Positions 27,546 to 37,648 are shown, counted from the first letter of the stretch. The stretch is 64,000 nt of DNA from Flavobacterium solisilvae (GCF_012911605.1 NZ_JAAMPT010000207.1:302036-366035), one strand, 5' to 3'. Program-made: numbers and translations. Notes: generated from the sequence alone by a model not told the origin.

Positions 27546-29510
27546 ATGAAATTAAAACAACTGCTTTTCGGATTTTTATTTTTTTCGGCTTTCACTGCTA
27601 ATGCACAAAAAAATACAAATGAAGTATTGTTCACTATTGATGACAAACCTTATTATACTGACGAATTTTCGAGGGTTTACAAAAAGAATTTAGATTTGGT
27701 AAAAGATGAGTCTCAAAAAGACTTAAACCAATATTTGGAACTTTTTGTAGGTTACAAATTAAAAGTAAATCGAGCTTATAAATTAGGTTTGCAAAACAAT
27801 TCGACCTATCAAAACGAATTGAAATCCTATCGTTCTCAGCTAGCAAAAAACTATTTTAACGATACAAAAATCACTCAGGAATTAATAGAAGAAGGTTATA
27901 ATCGTTTACAAAAGGAAGTAAAAGCTGCACATATTTTAATTTTGGTTGACGAAAATGCTTCACCAGAAGATACGCTAAAAGCGTATAAAAAAATTCAGGA
28001 TATTAAACATCGAATTGATAAAGGCGAAAGCTTTGAAGAATTGGCTTTTCAACTTTCTGAAGATCCATCGGCAAAAGAAAACAAAGGTGATTTAGGTTAT
28101 TTTTCTGCTTTTAGAATGGTTTATCCATTTGAAAATGCAGCTTTCACAACTCCAAGAGGTCAAGTTTCAAAAATTATCAGAACTCGTTTTGGATATCATA
28201 TTTTAAAAGTAAACGACATTCGTCCAAATAGAGGAGAAGTTACCGTTGCTCATATCATGACTTTAAATCCAAAGCCAGAAGATGCTGATCAAGATAAGGC
28301 AAAAAATACCATCAATGATATTTATAAAAAAATTAATCAAGGCGAAAAATTTGAAGATTTAGCAAAGCAATTTTCTGAAGACAAGTCATCATCGGGAAAA
28401 GGAGGTGTTTTAAACAAGTTTTCTTCAGGACAATTGAGTTCGGAAGAATTTGAAAACGTAGCTTTTTCATTGAAAAATTCAGGCGATATTTCGCAGCCAT
28501 TTCAGTCTAAATTTGGTTGGCATATTGTTAAATTAATCGAAAGACATCCGGTTAGAACTTTGGAAGAAATGAAGTCAGAGCTTGAAACTAAAGTTGGTCG
28601 CGACGATCGTTCAAAAAAAATTACAGCTTCGCTGAACGAAAAACTTAGAAAAAAATATAAGTTTAAAAAAGAAACCAAAGAATTTGCTACTGTTGCTAAA
28701 TTAGTAACCAATGATTTTTATGAAGGTAAATGGGTGTATCCAACCAATGCGGATACTTTTACAGCACCAGTTTTAAAAATTGAAAATACGTCGGTTTCTG
28801 GAAAAACCTTTTTAGATTTTGTAGAAAAACAACAAAAATCTGGAATTGCAGTGAAACCAATCAATAAAGCGGTTGATGTTCTTTTTGAGCGATTTGTTGA
28901 CGAGCAATTAAAAAAATATTACGACGATAATCTTGAAAATGAGTTTCCAGAATTTTCATTTGTAATGGAAGAATATCGTGATGGGTTATTACTTTTTGAT
29001 TTAATGGAAAAAGAAATTTGGGAACGTTCAAAGAATGATACTATCGGATTGCAAAAGTTTTATGATGAAACAAAAGCAAAGCATGTTTGGAAAAAACGTG
29101 TTGAAGCCACTATTTATTCATCGACTAAACAAGATATTATCAAAAAAGTGCAAGGTTTAATTAAAAAGAAAGCTTCTGCACAAGAAATAAAAGATAAGCT
29201 CAACACCAAAGAAGTTGTTAATGTAATGAGTAATTCGGGAACATTTGAAGAAGGAAATCCAGTTTTGCCTAAAGGATTAAAATTAGAAACAGGTGTTTCG
29301 GATATTGTTAAAGATGGCGAATATTATTTCATCACAGTTGTCGATAAAGTTTTACCCGAAGGAGTTAAAACTTTAGAAGAATGCAAAGGAAAGTTAACCA
29401 ATGAATATCAACAATATTTGGAACAAAATTGGGTTGATACTTTGAAAAAAGAATTCAAAGTTAAGGTTAATAATGATGTTTTTGAAAAAGTAAAAAAAGA
29501 ATTAAAGTAA
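27546..29510 (+). CDS. Periplasmic peptidylprolyl isomerase with two parvulin domains
   Basis: 654 residues with a signal peptide ending at ANAQ (about residue 20). Two parvulin (rotamase) domains follow, near 125-225 (VKAAHILI through FGYHILKVND) and 230-330 (VTVAHIM through FGWHIVKLIE), then a long C-terminal region of unknown fold. This is the SurA/PpiD class that folds outer-membrane proteins, and T9SS-rich bacteria are expected to need it. It is the first of three consecutive genes of related kind; the next starts 3 bases after its stop. Confidence 0.9.
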   Translation: MKLKQLLFGFLFFSAFTANAQKNTNEVLFTIDDKPYYTDEFSRVYKKNLDLVKDESQKDLNQYLELFVGYKLKVNRAYKLGLQNNSTYQNELKSYRSQLAKNYFNDTKITQELIEEGYNRLQKEVKAAHILILVDENASPEDTLKAYKKIQDIKHRIDKGESFEELAFQLSEDPSAKENKGDLGYFSAFRMVYPFENAAFTTPRGQVSKIIRTRFGYHILKVNDIRPNRGEVTVAHIMTLNPKPEDADQDKAKNTINDIYKKINQGEKFEDLAKQFSEDKSSSGKGGVLNKFSSGQLSSEEFENVAFSLKNSGDISQPFQSKFGWHIVKLIERHPVRTLEEMKSELETKVGRDDRSKKITASLNEKLRKKYKFKKETKEFATVAKLVTNDFYEGKWVYPTNADTFTAPVLKIENTSVSGKTFLDFVEKQQKSGIAVKPINKAVDVLFERFVDEQLKKYYDDNLENEFPEFSFVMEEYRDGLLLFDLMEKEIWERSKNDTIGLQKFYDETKAKHVWKKRVEATIYSSTKQDIIKKVQGLIKKKASAQEIKDKLNTKEVVNVMSNSGTFEEGNPVLPKGLKLETGVSDIVKDGEYYFITVVDKVLPEGVKTLEECKGKLTNEYQQYLEQNWVDTLKKEFKVKVNNDVFEKVKKELK

Positions 29511-29513
29511 TAC

Positions 29514-30362
29514 ATGATTCGATTTCTGCTAGCCATATTGTTGCTGAGTTTGAGTTCTTGTCAGTTATTCAATCAAGAACAAAAGCCGGAATCAGTAGCT
29601 AGAGTTGGAAAAAGTTATTTGTATAAATCAGACCTTTTGAACCTTGTTCCAGCAGGAACATCAAAACAAGACAGTATTTTGATGGTCCAAAGTTACATCG
29701 ATCGATGGGCAACCCAAAAATTACTCTTCGAAGCAGCCGAACGTAATTTGAGCGAAAACAAACAAAAGGAATACAACGCTTTAATTAAGCAGTATAAAAT
29801 TGATTTATATACCAAAGCTTATTTGGAAGAAATGGTAAAACAAACGGTTGATACCATCGTTTCTGAAGAAGAATTGAAGAAATATTATAAAGAAAATAAA
29901 GCCAATTTTAAAGCAAATGGAACGTTGGTTCGAATGCGATACATCACCATCGATAAAGACAATCCAAAGCTTGCAACGATTAGAGATAAATTTTTTAACT
30001 TCAACAAAAAAGATAAAAAGTTTTGGGAAACTAATAGTTTACAGTTTAAAAAGTTTGCATTTAATGATAGCGTTTGGGTTGCAATGGAACAAGTTTACAG
30101 TAAATTGCCCGTTGTAAATCCAGATAATAGAGATGAAATAATCAGAGCTGGAAAGCAATTACAGATTTTGGACAATCAAGATTTGTATTTAATAAAAGTG
30201 ACTGATGTTATTGATGAAAAACAAGCTTCGCCATTTGGTTATATAAAACCAACGTTGAAAGAAGTGATTGTCAATCAAAGAAAATTAGAATTGATTAAAA
30301 AAATTGAAAAAGAAATTACCGATGATGCCATTAAAAACAAGGATTATGAAATTTATAAATAA
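29514..30362 (+). CDS. SurA-like lipoprotein without a rotamase domain
   Basis: 282 residues. The N-terminus MIRFLLAILLLSLSSCQLF carries a lipobox (LSSC), so this is a predicted lipoprotein. The rest resembles the SurA N-terminal chaperone domain (ARVGKSYLYKSDLLNLVP, then helices with KYYKENKANFK). No parvulin domain is seen. It lies between two parvulin proteins, starting 3 bases after the first and overlapping the third by 17 bases, so the three are translated from one mRNA and probably act together at the outer membrane. The role in folding is inferred from position and N-terminal similarity. Confidence 0.75.
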   Translation: MIRFLLAILLLSLSSCQLFNQEQKPESVARVGKSYLYKSDLLNLVPAGTSKQDSILMVQSYIDRWATQKLLFEAAERNLSENKQKEYNALIKQYKIDLYTKAYLEEMVKQTVDTIVSEEELKKYYKENKANFKANGTLVRMRYITIDKDNPKLATIRDKFFNFNKKDKKFWETNSLQFKKFAFNDSVWVAMEQVYSKLPVVNPDNRDEIIRAGKQLQILDNQDLYLIKVTDVIDEKQASPFGYIKPTLKEVIVNQRKLELIKKIEKEITDDAIKNKDYEIYK

Positions 30363-31749
30363 CCGATTAACTTTAGTAGTAGCTGCCGTTTTTTGTTGCG
30401 TGTTTTTTACTAATGCACAAGAAATTATAAAAGACAGCGTGAAACCAAAAAAAGTTTCTACTACTCCAAAAAGATTAAAAGTTGACGGAATTGTTGCTGT
30501 TGTTGGTGATTATACCATATTAGATTCTGATATTGACAAAATGTTTCTTGAGATTTCCCAAAATGCTTCTGTAAAAGATATTACACGTTGCCAAATGTTA
30601 GGCAAACTCATGGAAGATAAGCTTTTTGCTCACCATGCAGTTCAAGATAGTATTATTGTAAAAGACGAAGAAATAAAAGAAAAATTGAACGATCAGTTGG
30701 CTTATATTTTGGAACAATTAAAAACAATGGACAAAGCACTTGAGTATTTCAAAAAAAATACTGAGGATGAGTTAAGAACAGAATTATTTGAAATTATCAA
30801 AGTGAACAAACTTACTGCTGAAATGCAACGTAAAATTGTTGACGAAGTTGAAATTACTCCCGAAGAAACTAGAACTTTTTTTAAGTCTATTCCAAAAGAT
30901 GAGTTACCCGTTTTTGGAGCCGAAATGGAAGTTGCCCAAATTGTAATTGCGCCAAAAATTACCGATGATGAAAAAAAGCGAATAATCAATCGATTAAAAG
31001 AAATTAAAGCAGAAGTTCTAGCAGGTGCAAGTTTTAAAACTCGTGCCGTAATTTATTCAGACGATAGAGGTTCAGCTTCGAGCGGAGGTTTTTACAAAAT
31101 AAATAGAAAAACTCAATTCGTTAAAGAGTTTAAAGATGTAGCTTTTTCGCTTGACGAAGGAGAAATTTCGGAACCATTTGAAACCGAATTTGGTTACCAT
31201 ATTATTATGGTAGAAAAAATTAAAGGTCAAGAAGTAGAATTACGTCATATTTTAATGATGCCAAAAGTTTCTGATCAAGCTTTAAAAGAGGCCAAAGAAA
31301 AAATTACGTTAATAAAAAAACGTATTGAAAATGGCGAAATTACTTTTGCAGAAGCAGCCAGAACAATGTCTGACGAAAAAGAAACTAGAGCAAACGGTGG
31401 AACTTTAATCAATCCGCAAACTCAAGATACAAAATTTGAGTTGACCAAAATGGATCCAAGCTTGTATAGCGAAGTTTCTAATTTAAAAAGTGGCGCGGTA
31501 ACATCGCCAATACTTGATGATGATCCAAGATCAGGAAAAAAATATAAAATCATCACAGTTACTAATAGAATTGAAGAACATACAGCCGATTATGCTAAAG
31601 ATTATACCAAGATTAAAGCCTTAGCCTTAAAAGAAAAACAGTTCAAAGCCATTGGAAAATGGAGTGATGAAAAAATCAAAGAAACCTATATTAAGATTAA
31701 TGGCGAATACAAAGATTGTGTGTTTACTAACAATTGGTTGAAAAAATAG
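30346..31749 (+). CDS. SurA-type periplasmic peptidylprolyl isomerase
   Basis: Starting at 30346 (MKFINNRLTLVVAAVFCC) it has 467 residues. An upstream in-frame ATG at 30304 is rejected because it would put a basic stretch before the signal peptide and lengthen the overlap. The signal peptide ends at TNAQ. A SurA N-terminal domain (VDGIVAVVGDYTILDSDIDKM) is followed by two parvulin-like domains (EVAQIVI through FGYHIIMVEK, and ELRHILMM onward). It is the closest SurA match in this operon. Confidence 0.9.
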   Translation: MKFINNRLTLVVAAVFCCVFFTNAQEIIKDSVKPKKVSTTPKRLKVDGIVAVVGDYTILDSDIDKMFLEISQNASVKDITRCQMLGKLMEDKLFAHHAVQDSIIVKDEEIKEKLNDQLAYILEQLKTMDKALEYFKKNTEDELRTELFEIIKVNKLTAEMQRKIVDEVEITPEETRTFFKSIPKDELPVFGAEMEVAQIVIAPKITDDEKKRIINRLKEIKAEVLAGASFKTRAVIYSDDRGSASSGGFYKINRKTQFVKEFKDVAFSLDEGEISEPFETEFGYHIIMVEKIKGQEVELRHILMMPKVSDQALKEAKEKITLIKKRIENGEITFAEAARTMSDEKETRANGGTLINPQTQDTKFELTKMDPSLYSEVSNLKSGAVTSPILDDDPRSGKKYKIITVTNRIEEHTADYAKDYTKIKALALKEKQFKAIGKWSDEKIKETYIKINGEYKDCVFTNNWLKK

Positions 31750-31751
31750 AA

Positions 31752-31831
31752 TGTTGCACTGAGCTTATCAAAGTGTATAAATTCCAATATTTTAAATTCC
31801 AAATTGTCACACTGAGCGCAGTCGAAGTGTC
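31752..31831. repeat. Two REP-like intergenic repeats
   Basis: GTTGCACTGAGCTTATCAAA then GTGT (31753-31776) and GTCACACTGAGCGCAGTCGA then AGTGTCT (31806-31832) share the core CACTGAGC...TCnAAGTG, with CACT/AGTG inverted ends. Between them lies more 7-bp periodic sequence (ATTCCAA, TATTTTA, AATTCCA). Confidence 0.7.
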
Positions 31832-31840
31832 TAAAATCGG

Positions 31841-31875
31841 AATATCAAATATCTAATATTTAAAATCTAGTATCG
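31841..31875 (+). repeat. 7-bp tandem array directly before the MoxR start
   Basis: Five units (AATATCA, AATATCT, AATATTT, AAAATCT, AGTATCG) end three bases before the ATG at 31879. The unit is the same family as at 16531-16565. Confidence 0.85.
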
Positions 31876-31878
31876 ACA

Positions 31879-32832
31879 ATGTCAGACGTAGCAGCAATAG
31901 AACGATTAGTTCAAAAAAGAATAGAGCTAAAAAAAGAAATTAGCAAAGTGATTATTGGTCAAGAAGAAGTGGTTGATCAAATTTTGTTGAGCATTTTTTC
32001 TGGTGGACATGCTTTGTTGGTTGGAGTTCCAGGTTTGGCAAAAACCTTGATGGTAAATACTATTTCTCAAGCCTTAGGATTAGATTTTAAACGCATTCAG
32101 TTCACACCCGATTTGATGCCTTCGGATATTCTTGGAAGTGAAATTTTAGATGAAAATCGTCAATTCAAATTTATAAAAGGACCAATTTTTTCTAATATTA
32201 TTTTGGCAGATGAGATCAACAGAACGCCACCAAAAACGCAAGCTGCTTTACTGGAAGCGATGCAAGAACGCGCTGTAACAATTGCCGGACAACATTATAA
32301 ATTGTCGTTACCTTATTTTGTATTGGCAACCCAAAATCCAATTGAGCAAGAAGGAACTTATCCGTTGCCAGAAGCACAGCTCGACCGTTTTATGTTTGCT
32401 ATTAAATTAGATTATCCTACTTATGACGAAGAAGTTCAGGTTGTAAAAAGCACCACTTCTGATGAAAAAGTAACTGTAAATCCATTGTTTTCTGCTCAAG
32501 AAATTATCGATTTCCAACAATTAATTCGTCGAATTCCTGTAACTGATAATGTAATTGAGTATGCTGTAAGTTTGGTTAGTAAAACACGTCCAAATAATCC
32601 GCTTTCAAATGATTTTGTGAAAAATTATTTGGATTGGGGTGCAGGACCAAGAGCTTCGCAAAACTTGATTTTGGCTGCCAAAGCTAATGCGGCTTTCAAT
32701 GGTAAATTTTCTCCCGATATTGAAGATGTAAAAGCGGTTGCTACTGGAATTCTTCGTCACAGAATTATTAAAAACTACAAAGCAGATGCCGAAGGAATTA
32801 CAGAAGAAGTAATCGTTAGCAAGCTTTTGTAA
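31879..32832 (+). CDS. MoxR family AAA+ ATPase
   Basis: 317-residue AAA+ ATPase of the MoxR class, usually a chaperone that inserts metals or matures VWA-domain proteins. Walker A is GVPGLAKT at 49-56, Walker B is ILADEINR near 110-118, and the sensor segment FVLATQNPIEQEGTYPLPEAQLDRF is conserved. In many flavobacteria it precedes DUF58 and VWA genes of an aerotolerance (Bat) cluster. Here those partners are absent from its right side: the next gene is a small unknown membrane protein. The target is therefore unknown. Confidence 0.93.
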   Translation: MSDVAAIERLVQKRIELKKEISKVIIGQEEVVDQILLSIFSGGHALLVGVPGLAKTLMVNTISQALGLDFKRIQFTPDLMPSDILGSEILDENRQFKFIKGPIFSNIILADEINRTPPKTQAALLEAMQERAVTIAGQHYKLSLPYFVLATQNPIEQEGTYPLPEAQLDRFMFAIKLDYPTYDEEVQVVKSTTSDEKVTVNPLFSAQEIIDFQQLIRRIPVTDNVIEYAVSLVSKTRPNNPLSNDFVKNYLDWGAGPRASQNLILAAKANAAFNGKFSPDIEDVKAVATGILRHRIIKNYKADAEGITEEVIVSKLL

Positions 32833-32900
32833 AAAAAAAGGTAAACCTCAAAATACTAAATTTTATATTTTTCCGTTTTCTGTTGTAATAAAACAGAGAA

Positions 32901-33251
32901 ATGAAAAAAGCTTTATCTATTTTACCTGAACTACTTTTATTAGGCTTGAGTACGTATTGGTTTTTGGAAAATTGGTTTGGCATTCAATATTTTAACTCGT
33001 TTGCTTTTGCTGTAATGATGGTTTTGATTTTTCAAATTATTTTTCAAAATAAATATATTGCTTTTACTTTAGCTAGCTTGATTTCTCTTTTTTCAATTTA
33101 CATGGTTTTCGCAGTGATTTCGGAGTTTCATGATTTTCCTTCCGTTACTTCCGAAGCGTTGCAATTACTCTCGGTTGGACTATTGTTTTGCTTTTTGATG
33201 TTTGCTTCCTCGTTTTTATTAGTTTATAAATTTTTGCCAAAGCTTTTTTAG
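32901..33251 (+). CDS. Small four-helix membrane protein, unknown
   Basis: 116 residues, very hydrophobic, about four membrane helices (near 7-25, 32-50, 55-75 and 90-112), with few charged residues. No family recognised. It stands between MoxR and an acyltransferase with no close coupling to either. Confidence 0.7.
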   Translation: MKKALSILPELLLLGLSTYWFLENWFGIQYFNSFAFAVMMVLIFQIIFQNKYIAFTLASLISLFSIYMVFAVISEFHDFPSVTSEALQLLSVGLLFCFLMFASSFLLVYKFLPKLF

Positions 33252-33306
33252 TTGCAAGAAATTGCAATTGCTATATTTTTTTATTATTTTAGTGTCAAGC
33301 TAAGAA

Positions 33307-34419
33307 ATGATGAAAAATGAAAAGCAAAGAGTTTTTGGTCTCGATTTGATGCGAGCTTCTGCAATTACAATGGTTGTTTTGGGTCATTGTCTTTGGATTT
33401 TTCCAAATGGAAACGCTACTATTCATCAACTTTTATTGCTTTCTGGCTTTCTTGGTGTTGAGGTTTTCTTTGTTCTAAGTGGTTTTTTGATAGGAAATAT
33501 TTTGTATCAACTGTACCAAAAAGACGATTTTAGTATCAAAGATATTGCTGTTTTTTTAAAAAGACGTTGGTTTAGAACTTTGCCTAATTATTATCTCGTA
33601 TTATTGATTAACCTCGCTATTTTTACCTATTTTGGGTATCAAGTAAAAGCAAGTTGGCAGTATTTTTTCTTTCTTCAAAATTTTTCTTCACCATTATTGA
33701 TGTTTTTTCCCGAGTCTTGGAGTTTGTCTGTTGAAGAATTTGCCTATTTTGTTTTGCCTTTTTTTCTTCTGCTAGTTGCTTTCGGTTTTAAAAGCGTAGC
33801 AAAGAGAAAATTATACATATCTTCTGTTTTAGTATTGGTTTTGTTGTTTATTTATACCAAAGTAAATTATTCAGTCAATACGATTGAAAGAGATATGAAC
33901 TATTGGAATAAAACTCTAAAAGCAGTTGTGATTTATCGTGTTGATAGCATTCTTATTGGTGTAATTGCAAGCTGGATAAGTCTAAATTATGCCCGAAATT
34001 GGCTGGTTTATAGATGGTGTTTTTTTACGTTAGGAACTATTATTTGTCTGTTTTTATTTCATTGTTTGGGCTATTTTAATCTTTTAATAGAGGAAAATCC
34101 TTTTTTTTGGAATGTACTTTATTTGCCATTGCTTTCCATTGGTATAGCTTGTTTTTTACCTTTTTTATCAAATTGGAAAGAAGAAAAATCGTTTTTTAAT
34201 CGGCCAATAACTTTTATCAGTAAAATTTCTTATTCGATATATTTGTTGCACTATAGTGTGATTTTATATATAATGAAGTATGTTTTTGTAGAGAAAGAAG
34301 ATACAACATCTCAATTGTTTCTTTTTACTGCATTTTATTTGTTTACAACCATTCTTTTTAGCTCAATTTTATACCGATTTTATGAAAAACCAATTATGGA
34401 TTTTAGGGATAAAAATTAA
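33307..34419 (+). CDS. Membrane acyltransferase (acyltransferase 3 family)
   Basis: 370 residues, about ten membrane helices. It opens with the family signature GLDLMRASAITMVVLGHC, whose His is the proposed catalytic residue, and GVEVFFVLSGFLIG. Members O-acetylate or O-acylate surface polysaccharides, peptidoglycan or small molecules; the substrate cannot be read here. The start is one of two nearby ATG codons (33307 or 33310). Confidence 0.88.
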   Translation: MMKNEKQRVFGLDLMRASAITMVVLGHCLWIFPNGNATIHQLLLLSGFLGVEVFFVLSGFLIGNILYQLYQKDDFSIKDIAVFLKRRWFRTLPNYYLVLLINLAIFTYFGYQVKASWQYFFFLQNFSSPLLMFFPESWSLSVEEFAYFVLPFFLLLVAFGFKSVAKRKLYISSVLVLVLLFIYTKVNYSVNTIERDMNYWNKTLKAVVIYRVDSILIGVIASWISLNYARNWLVYRWCFFTLGTIICLFLFHCLGYFNLLIEENPFFWNVLYLPLLSIGIACFLPFLSNWKEEKSFFNRPITFISKISYSIYLLHYSVILYIMKYVFVEKEDTTSQLFLFTAFYLFTTILFSSILYRFYEKPIMDFRDKN

Positions 34420-34525
34420 ATTTTGATAATTTATATTCTTTAAAATTAGATTTTAATAAAAAACGATACTATAAATTGTTCTTTTCGCAATAAGTGTTGT
34501 TTTTATAACTTATTCAGTTAAAAAG

Positions 34526-34556
34526 TTTTATATAGTATAACGTTTTCGTAAATTTG
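34526..34556 (+). promoter_or_regulatory. Aconitase promoter
   Basis: TTTT at 34526-34529 and TAAATTTG at 34549-34556 with a 19-base spacer. The expected start is about 25 bases before the ATG at 34585. Confidence 0.6.
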
Positions 34557-34584
34557 CACTGCAAACATTATAACCTAAATATTT

Positions 34585-36849
34585 ATGGCTTTTGATATCG
34601 AAATGATTAAAAAAGTGTACGCAACTATGGCTGAACGTGTTGATAAAGCACGCGATATAGTTGGTCGTCCACTTACACTTTCTGAAAAGATTTTATATTC
34701 ACATTTATGGGAAGGAAATCCTTCTCAATCGTTCGTTAGAGGTAAAGACTATGTAGATTTTGCTCCAGATAGAGTTGCTTGTCAAGATGCAACAGCTCAA
34801 ATGGCATTATTACAGTTCATGCACGCTGGGAAAAAGACAGTTGCTGTTCCAACAACAGTTCATTGTGATCACTTAATTCAAGCAAAAGTTGGTGCAGAGA
34901 AAGATTTAGCAGTAGCTAATTCTCAGTCAAAAGAAGTTTTTGATTTCCTTTCTTCTGTTTCAAACAAATATGGAATTGGTTTTTGGAAACCAGGTTCGGG
35001 AATTATTCACCAAATTGTTTTAGAAAATTACGCTTTTCCAGGTGGAATGATGATTGGTACCGATTCGCACACAGTAAATGCTGGTGGTTTGGGTATGTTG
35101 GCTATTGGAGTTGGTGGTGCTGATGCTGTTGACGTGATGTCGGGAATGTCTTGGGAATTGAAGTTTCCAAAATTAATCGGAGTTAAATTAACTGGAAAAT
35201 TAAACGGTTGGACATCTCCAAAAGATGTTATTCTAAAAGTTGCTGACATTCTTACGGTAAAAGGTGGAACAGGTGCCATTGTTGAATATTTTGGCGAAGG
35301 TGCTCTCAATATGTCGTGTACTGGAAAAGGAACCATTTGTAATATGGGTGCCGAAATTGGAGCAACGACTTCAACTTTTGGATACGATGATTCAATGAGA
35401 AGATATTTAGCAGCAACTGGTCGTCAAGATGTAGTTGATGCTGCCGATAAAGTTGCCGATTATCTAACAGGTGATACTGAAGTTTATGCAAATCCTGAGC
35501 AATACTTCGACCAATTAATCGAAATCAATTTATCAGAATTAGAACCACATATTAACGGACCATTTACGCCAGATAGAGGAACGCCAGTTTCTAAAATGAA
35601 AGCTGAAGCTGCCGCAAATGATTGGCCATTAAAAGTAGAATGGGGTTTAATCGGTTCTTGTACAAACTCTTCTTATGAAGATATGTCGCGTGCGGTTTCT
35701 ATTGTAAATCAAGCGGTTGCAAATAATATTACGCCAAAAGCAGAATTCGGAATTAATCCAGGTTCAGAGCAAATTCGTTATACCATTGAGCGTGACGGAA
35801 TTATAGAAGCTTTTGAAAAAATGGGAACTAAAGTATTTACTAATGCTTGTGGACCATGTATTGGTCAATGGGATAGAGAAGGCGCAGACAAGCAAGAAAA
35901 AAACACAATCGTTCACTCGTTCAACAGAAATTTCTCAAAACGTGCTGACGGAAATCCAAATACACATGCCTTTGTAACATCGCCAGAAATGGTAGCGGCA
36001 TTGGCAATTTCTGGACGTTTGGATTTTAACCCAATTACCGATACGTTGTTGAATGACAATGGTGAAGAAGTTAAATTATTACCTCCAAATGGTGATGAAT
36101 TGCCAAAAAGAGGTTTTGATGTAGAAGACGCAGGTTTTCAAGCACCAGCAGAAGATGGAAGCAATGTTGAAGTAGTAGTTTCTCCAACTTCGGAAAGACT
36201 TCAGCTTTTAGCACCATTTGATGCTTGGGATGGAAAAAATATTACCGGAGCAAAATTATTAATCAAAGCTTTTGGAAAATGTACAACAGACCATATTTCT
36301 ATGGCTGGACCATGGTTACGTTTCCGTGGACATTTGGATAATATTTCGAATAATATGTTGATTGGTGCAGAAAATGCTTTCAATGGAAAAGCAAATTCGG
36401 TTAAAAATCAATTAACAGGTTCTTATGATGCTGTTCCAGCAGTTCAAAGAGCTTATAAAGCTGCTGGAGTTCCAAGTATTGTTGTAGGTGATCAAAACTA
36501 TGGTGAAGGTTCATCTCGTGAACATGCTGCAATGGAACCAAGATTTTTAGGTGTGAAAGCAGTTTTAGTAAAATCATTTGCTCGTATCCACGAAACCAAT
36601 TTGAAAAAACAAGGAATGTTGGCGCTTACTTTTGCTAACGAAGCAGATTACGATAAAATTCAGGAAGATGATACTATCAATTTCTTAGATTTAACTGAAT
36701 TTGCACCAGGAAAACCATTAACGTTAGAATTCGTTCATGCGGATGGTTCAAAAGATATTATTTTAGCAAATCATACCTACAACGCAAGTCAAATTGGCTG
36801 GTTTGTAGCTGGTTCAGCTTTAAATCTTATCGCAGCAGGAAAAGCATAA
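34585..36849 (+). CDS. acn: Aconitate hydratase
   Basis: TCA-cycle iron-sulfur enzyme interconverting citrate and isocitrate. The 754 residues match the mitochondrial-type aconitase of Bacteroidetes rather than the longer AcnA or AcnB. Cluster ligands are visible in GSCTNSS and in ACGPCIGQ. The C-terminal swivel domain has the [15 protein letters not shown] segment. Own promoter and terminator, so a single-gene unit. Confidence 0.96.
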   Translation: MAFDIEMIKKVYATMAERVDKARDIVGRPLTLSEKILYSHLWEGNPSQSFVRGKDYVDFAPDRVACQDATAQMALLQFMHAGKKTVAVPTTVHCDHLIQAKVGAEKDLAVANSQSKEVFDFLSSVSNKYGIGFWKPGSGIIHQIVLENYAFPGGMMIGTDSHTVNAGGLGMLAIGVGGADAVDVMSGMSWELKFPKLIGVKLTGKLNGWTSPKDVILKVADILTVKGGTGAIVEYFGEGALNMSCTGKGTICNMGAEIGATTSTFGYDDSMRRYLAATGRQDVVDAADKVADYLTGDTEVYANPEQYFDQLIEINLSELEPHINGPFTPDRGTPVSKMKAEAAANDWPLKVEWGLIGSCTNSSYEDMSRAVSIVNQAVANNITPKAEFGINPGSEQIRYTIERDGIIEAFEKMGTKVFTNACGPCIGQWDREGADKQEKNTIVHSFNRNFSKRADGNPNTHAFVTSPEMVAALAISGRLDFNPITDTLLNDNGEEVKLLPPNGDELPKRGFDVEDAGFQAPAEDGSNVEVVVSPTSERLQLLAPFDAWDGKNITGAKLLIKAFGKCTTDHISMAGPWLRFRGHLDNISNNMLIGAENAFNGKANSVKNQLTGSYDAVPAVQRAYKAAGVPSIVVGDQNYGEGSSREHAAMEPRFLGVKAVLVKSFARIHETNLKKQGMLALTFANEADYDKIQEDDTINFLDLTEFAPGKPLTLEFVHADGSKDIILANHTYNASQIGWFVAGSALNLIAAGKA

Positions 36850-36872
36850 TTTTCTAAAGAATTATAAAAATT

Positions 36873-36911
36873 AAACCCTTTCAAAGTTCATTCTTTTGAA
36901 AGGGTTTTTTA
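36873..36911 (+). terminator. Terminator of aconitase
   Basis: AAACCCTTTCAAA pairs with TTTGAAAGGGTTT, followed by T residues. The next gene's ATG is at 36922, only 11 bases on. Confidence 0.85.
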
Positions 36912-36921
36912 TTTTAGCTGA

Positions 36922-37599
36922 ATGAAAAATATTATCATTACCGGAACATCAAGAGGAATTGGTTACGAATTAGCGTTGCAGTTTGCCAATGCTGGACATC
37001 AAGTTCTGGCTATTTCCAGAAAAATACCTCAAGCTTTAATCGAAAACGAAAACATAACTTGTTTGTCGGTTGATTTGTCTAATGAAAATGACTTGACTTC
37101 GGTCGAAAATTTCTTGACAAACTCATGGAAAAAAGTGGATGTAATTATCCATAATGCCGGAAGTTTAGTCAACAAACCTTTTGCTCAATTATCGCAAGCT
37201 GATTTTGAAAATGTATATAAAGTCAATGTTTTTGGAGTGGCAAATTTGACTAGAATTGCGTTGCCGTTTTTACAAAAAGGAAGTCATGTCGTTTCCATTA
37301 GTTCGATGGGCGGAATTCAAGGCAGTATGAAATTTCCAGGATTAGCAGCTTATAGTTCGAGTAAAGGTGCCGTAATTACACTTTCAGAATTATTAGCAGA
37401 AGAATATAAAGAACAAGGAATTGCGTTTAATGTTTTGGCACTTGGTGCTGTGAATACTGAAATGTTGCAAGAAGCATTTCCGGGATATGAAGCGCCAATT
37501 TCTCCGAAAGAAATGTCAGATTATATTTTTAACTTTGCTTTGACAGGACATAAATTTTACAACGGAAAAGTTTTACAAGTTTCATCAACAACGCCTTAA
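36922..37599 (+). CDS. Short-chain dehydrogenase/reductase
   Basis: 225-residue Rossmann-fold oxidoreductase. The cofactor motif TGTSRGIGYE is at the N-terminus, NAG near 75-77, a catalytic Ser in SISSMGG and the Tyr/Lys pair in YSSSKGA. Slightly short for the family. The Arg next to the glycine motif and in ISRK suggests NADPH. The substrate is unknown; no neighbour gives a hint. Confidence 0.9.
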   Translation: MKNIIITGTSRGIGYELALQFANAGHQVLAISRKIPQALIENENITCLSVDLSNENDLTSVENFLTNSWKKVDVIIHNAGSLVNKPFAQLSQADFENVYKVNVFGVANLTRIALPFLQKGSHVVSISSMGGIQGSMKFPGLAAYSSSKGAVITLSELLAEEYKEQGIAFNVLALGAVNTEMLQEAFPGYEAPISPKEMSDYIFNFALTGHKFYNGKVLQVSSTTP

Positions 37600-37609
37600 T
37601 TGTTAAAAA

Positions 37610-37617
37610 TATTTTTG
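37610..37617 (+). promoter_or_regulatory. -7 box upstream of the BRO/DinD-like gene
   Basis: TATTTTTG fits TAnnTTTG and lies 31 bases before the ATG at 37649. No clear -33 element, so modest confidence. Confidence 0.4.
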
Positions 37618-37648
37618 TAATTTGTAGCTTCATATAAATCATTTAATT

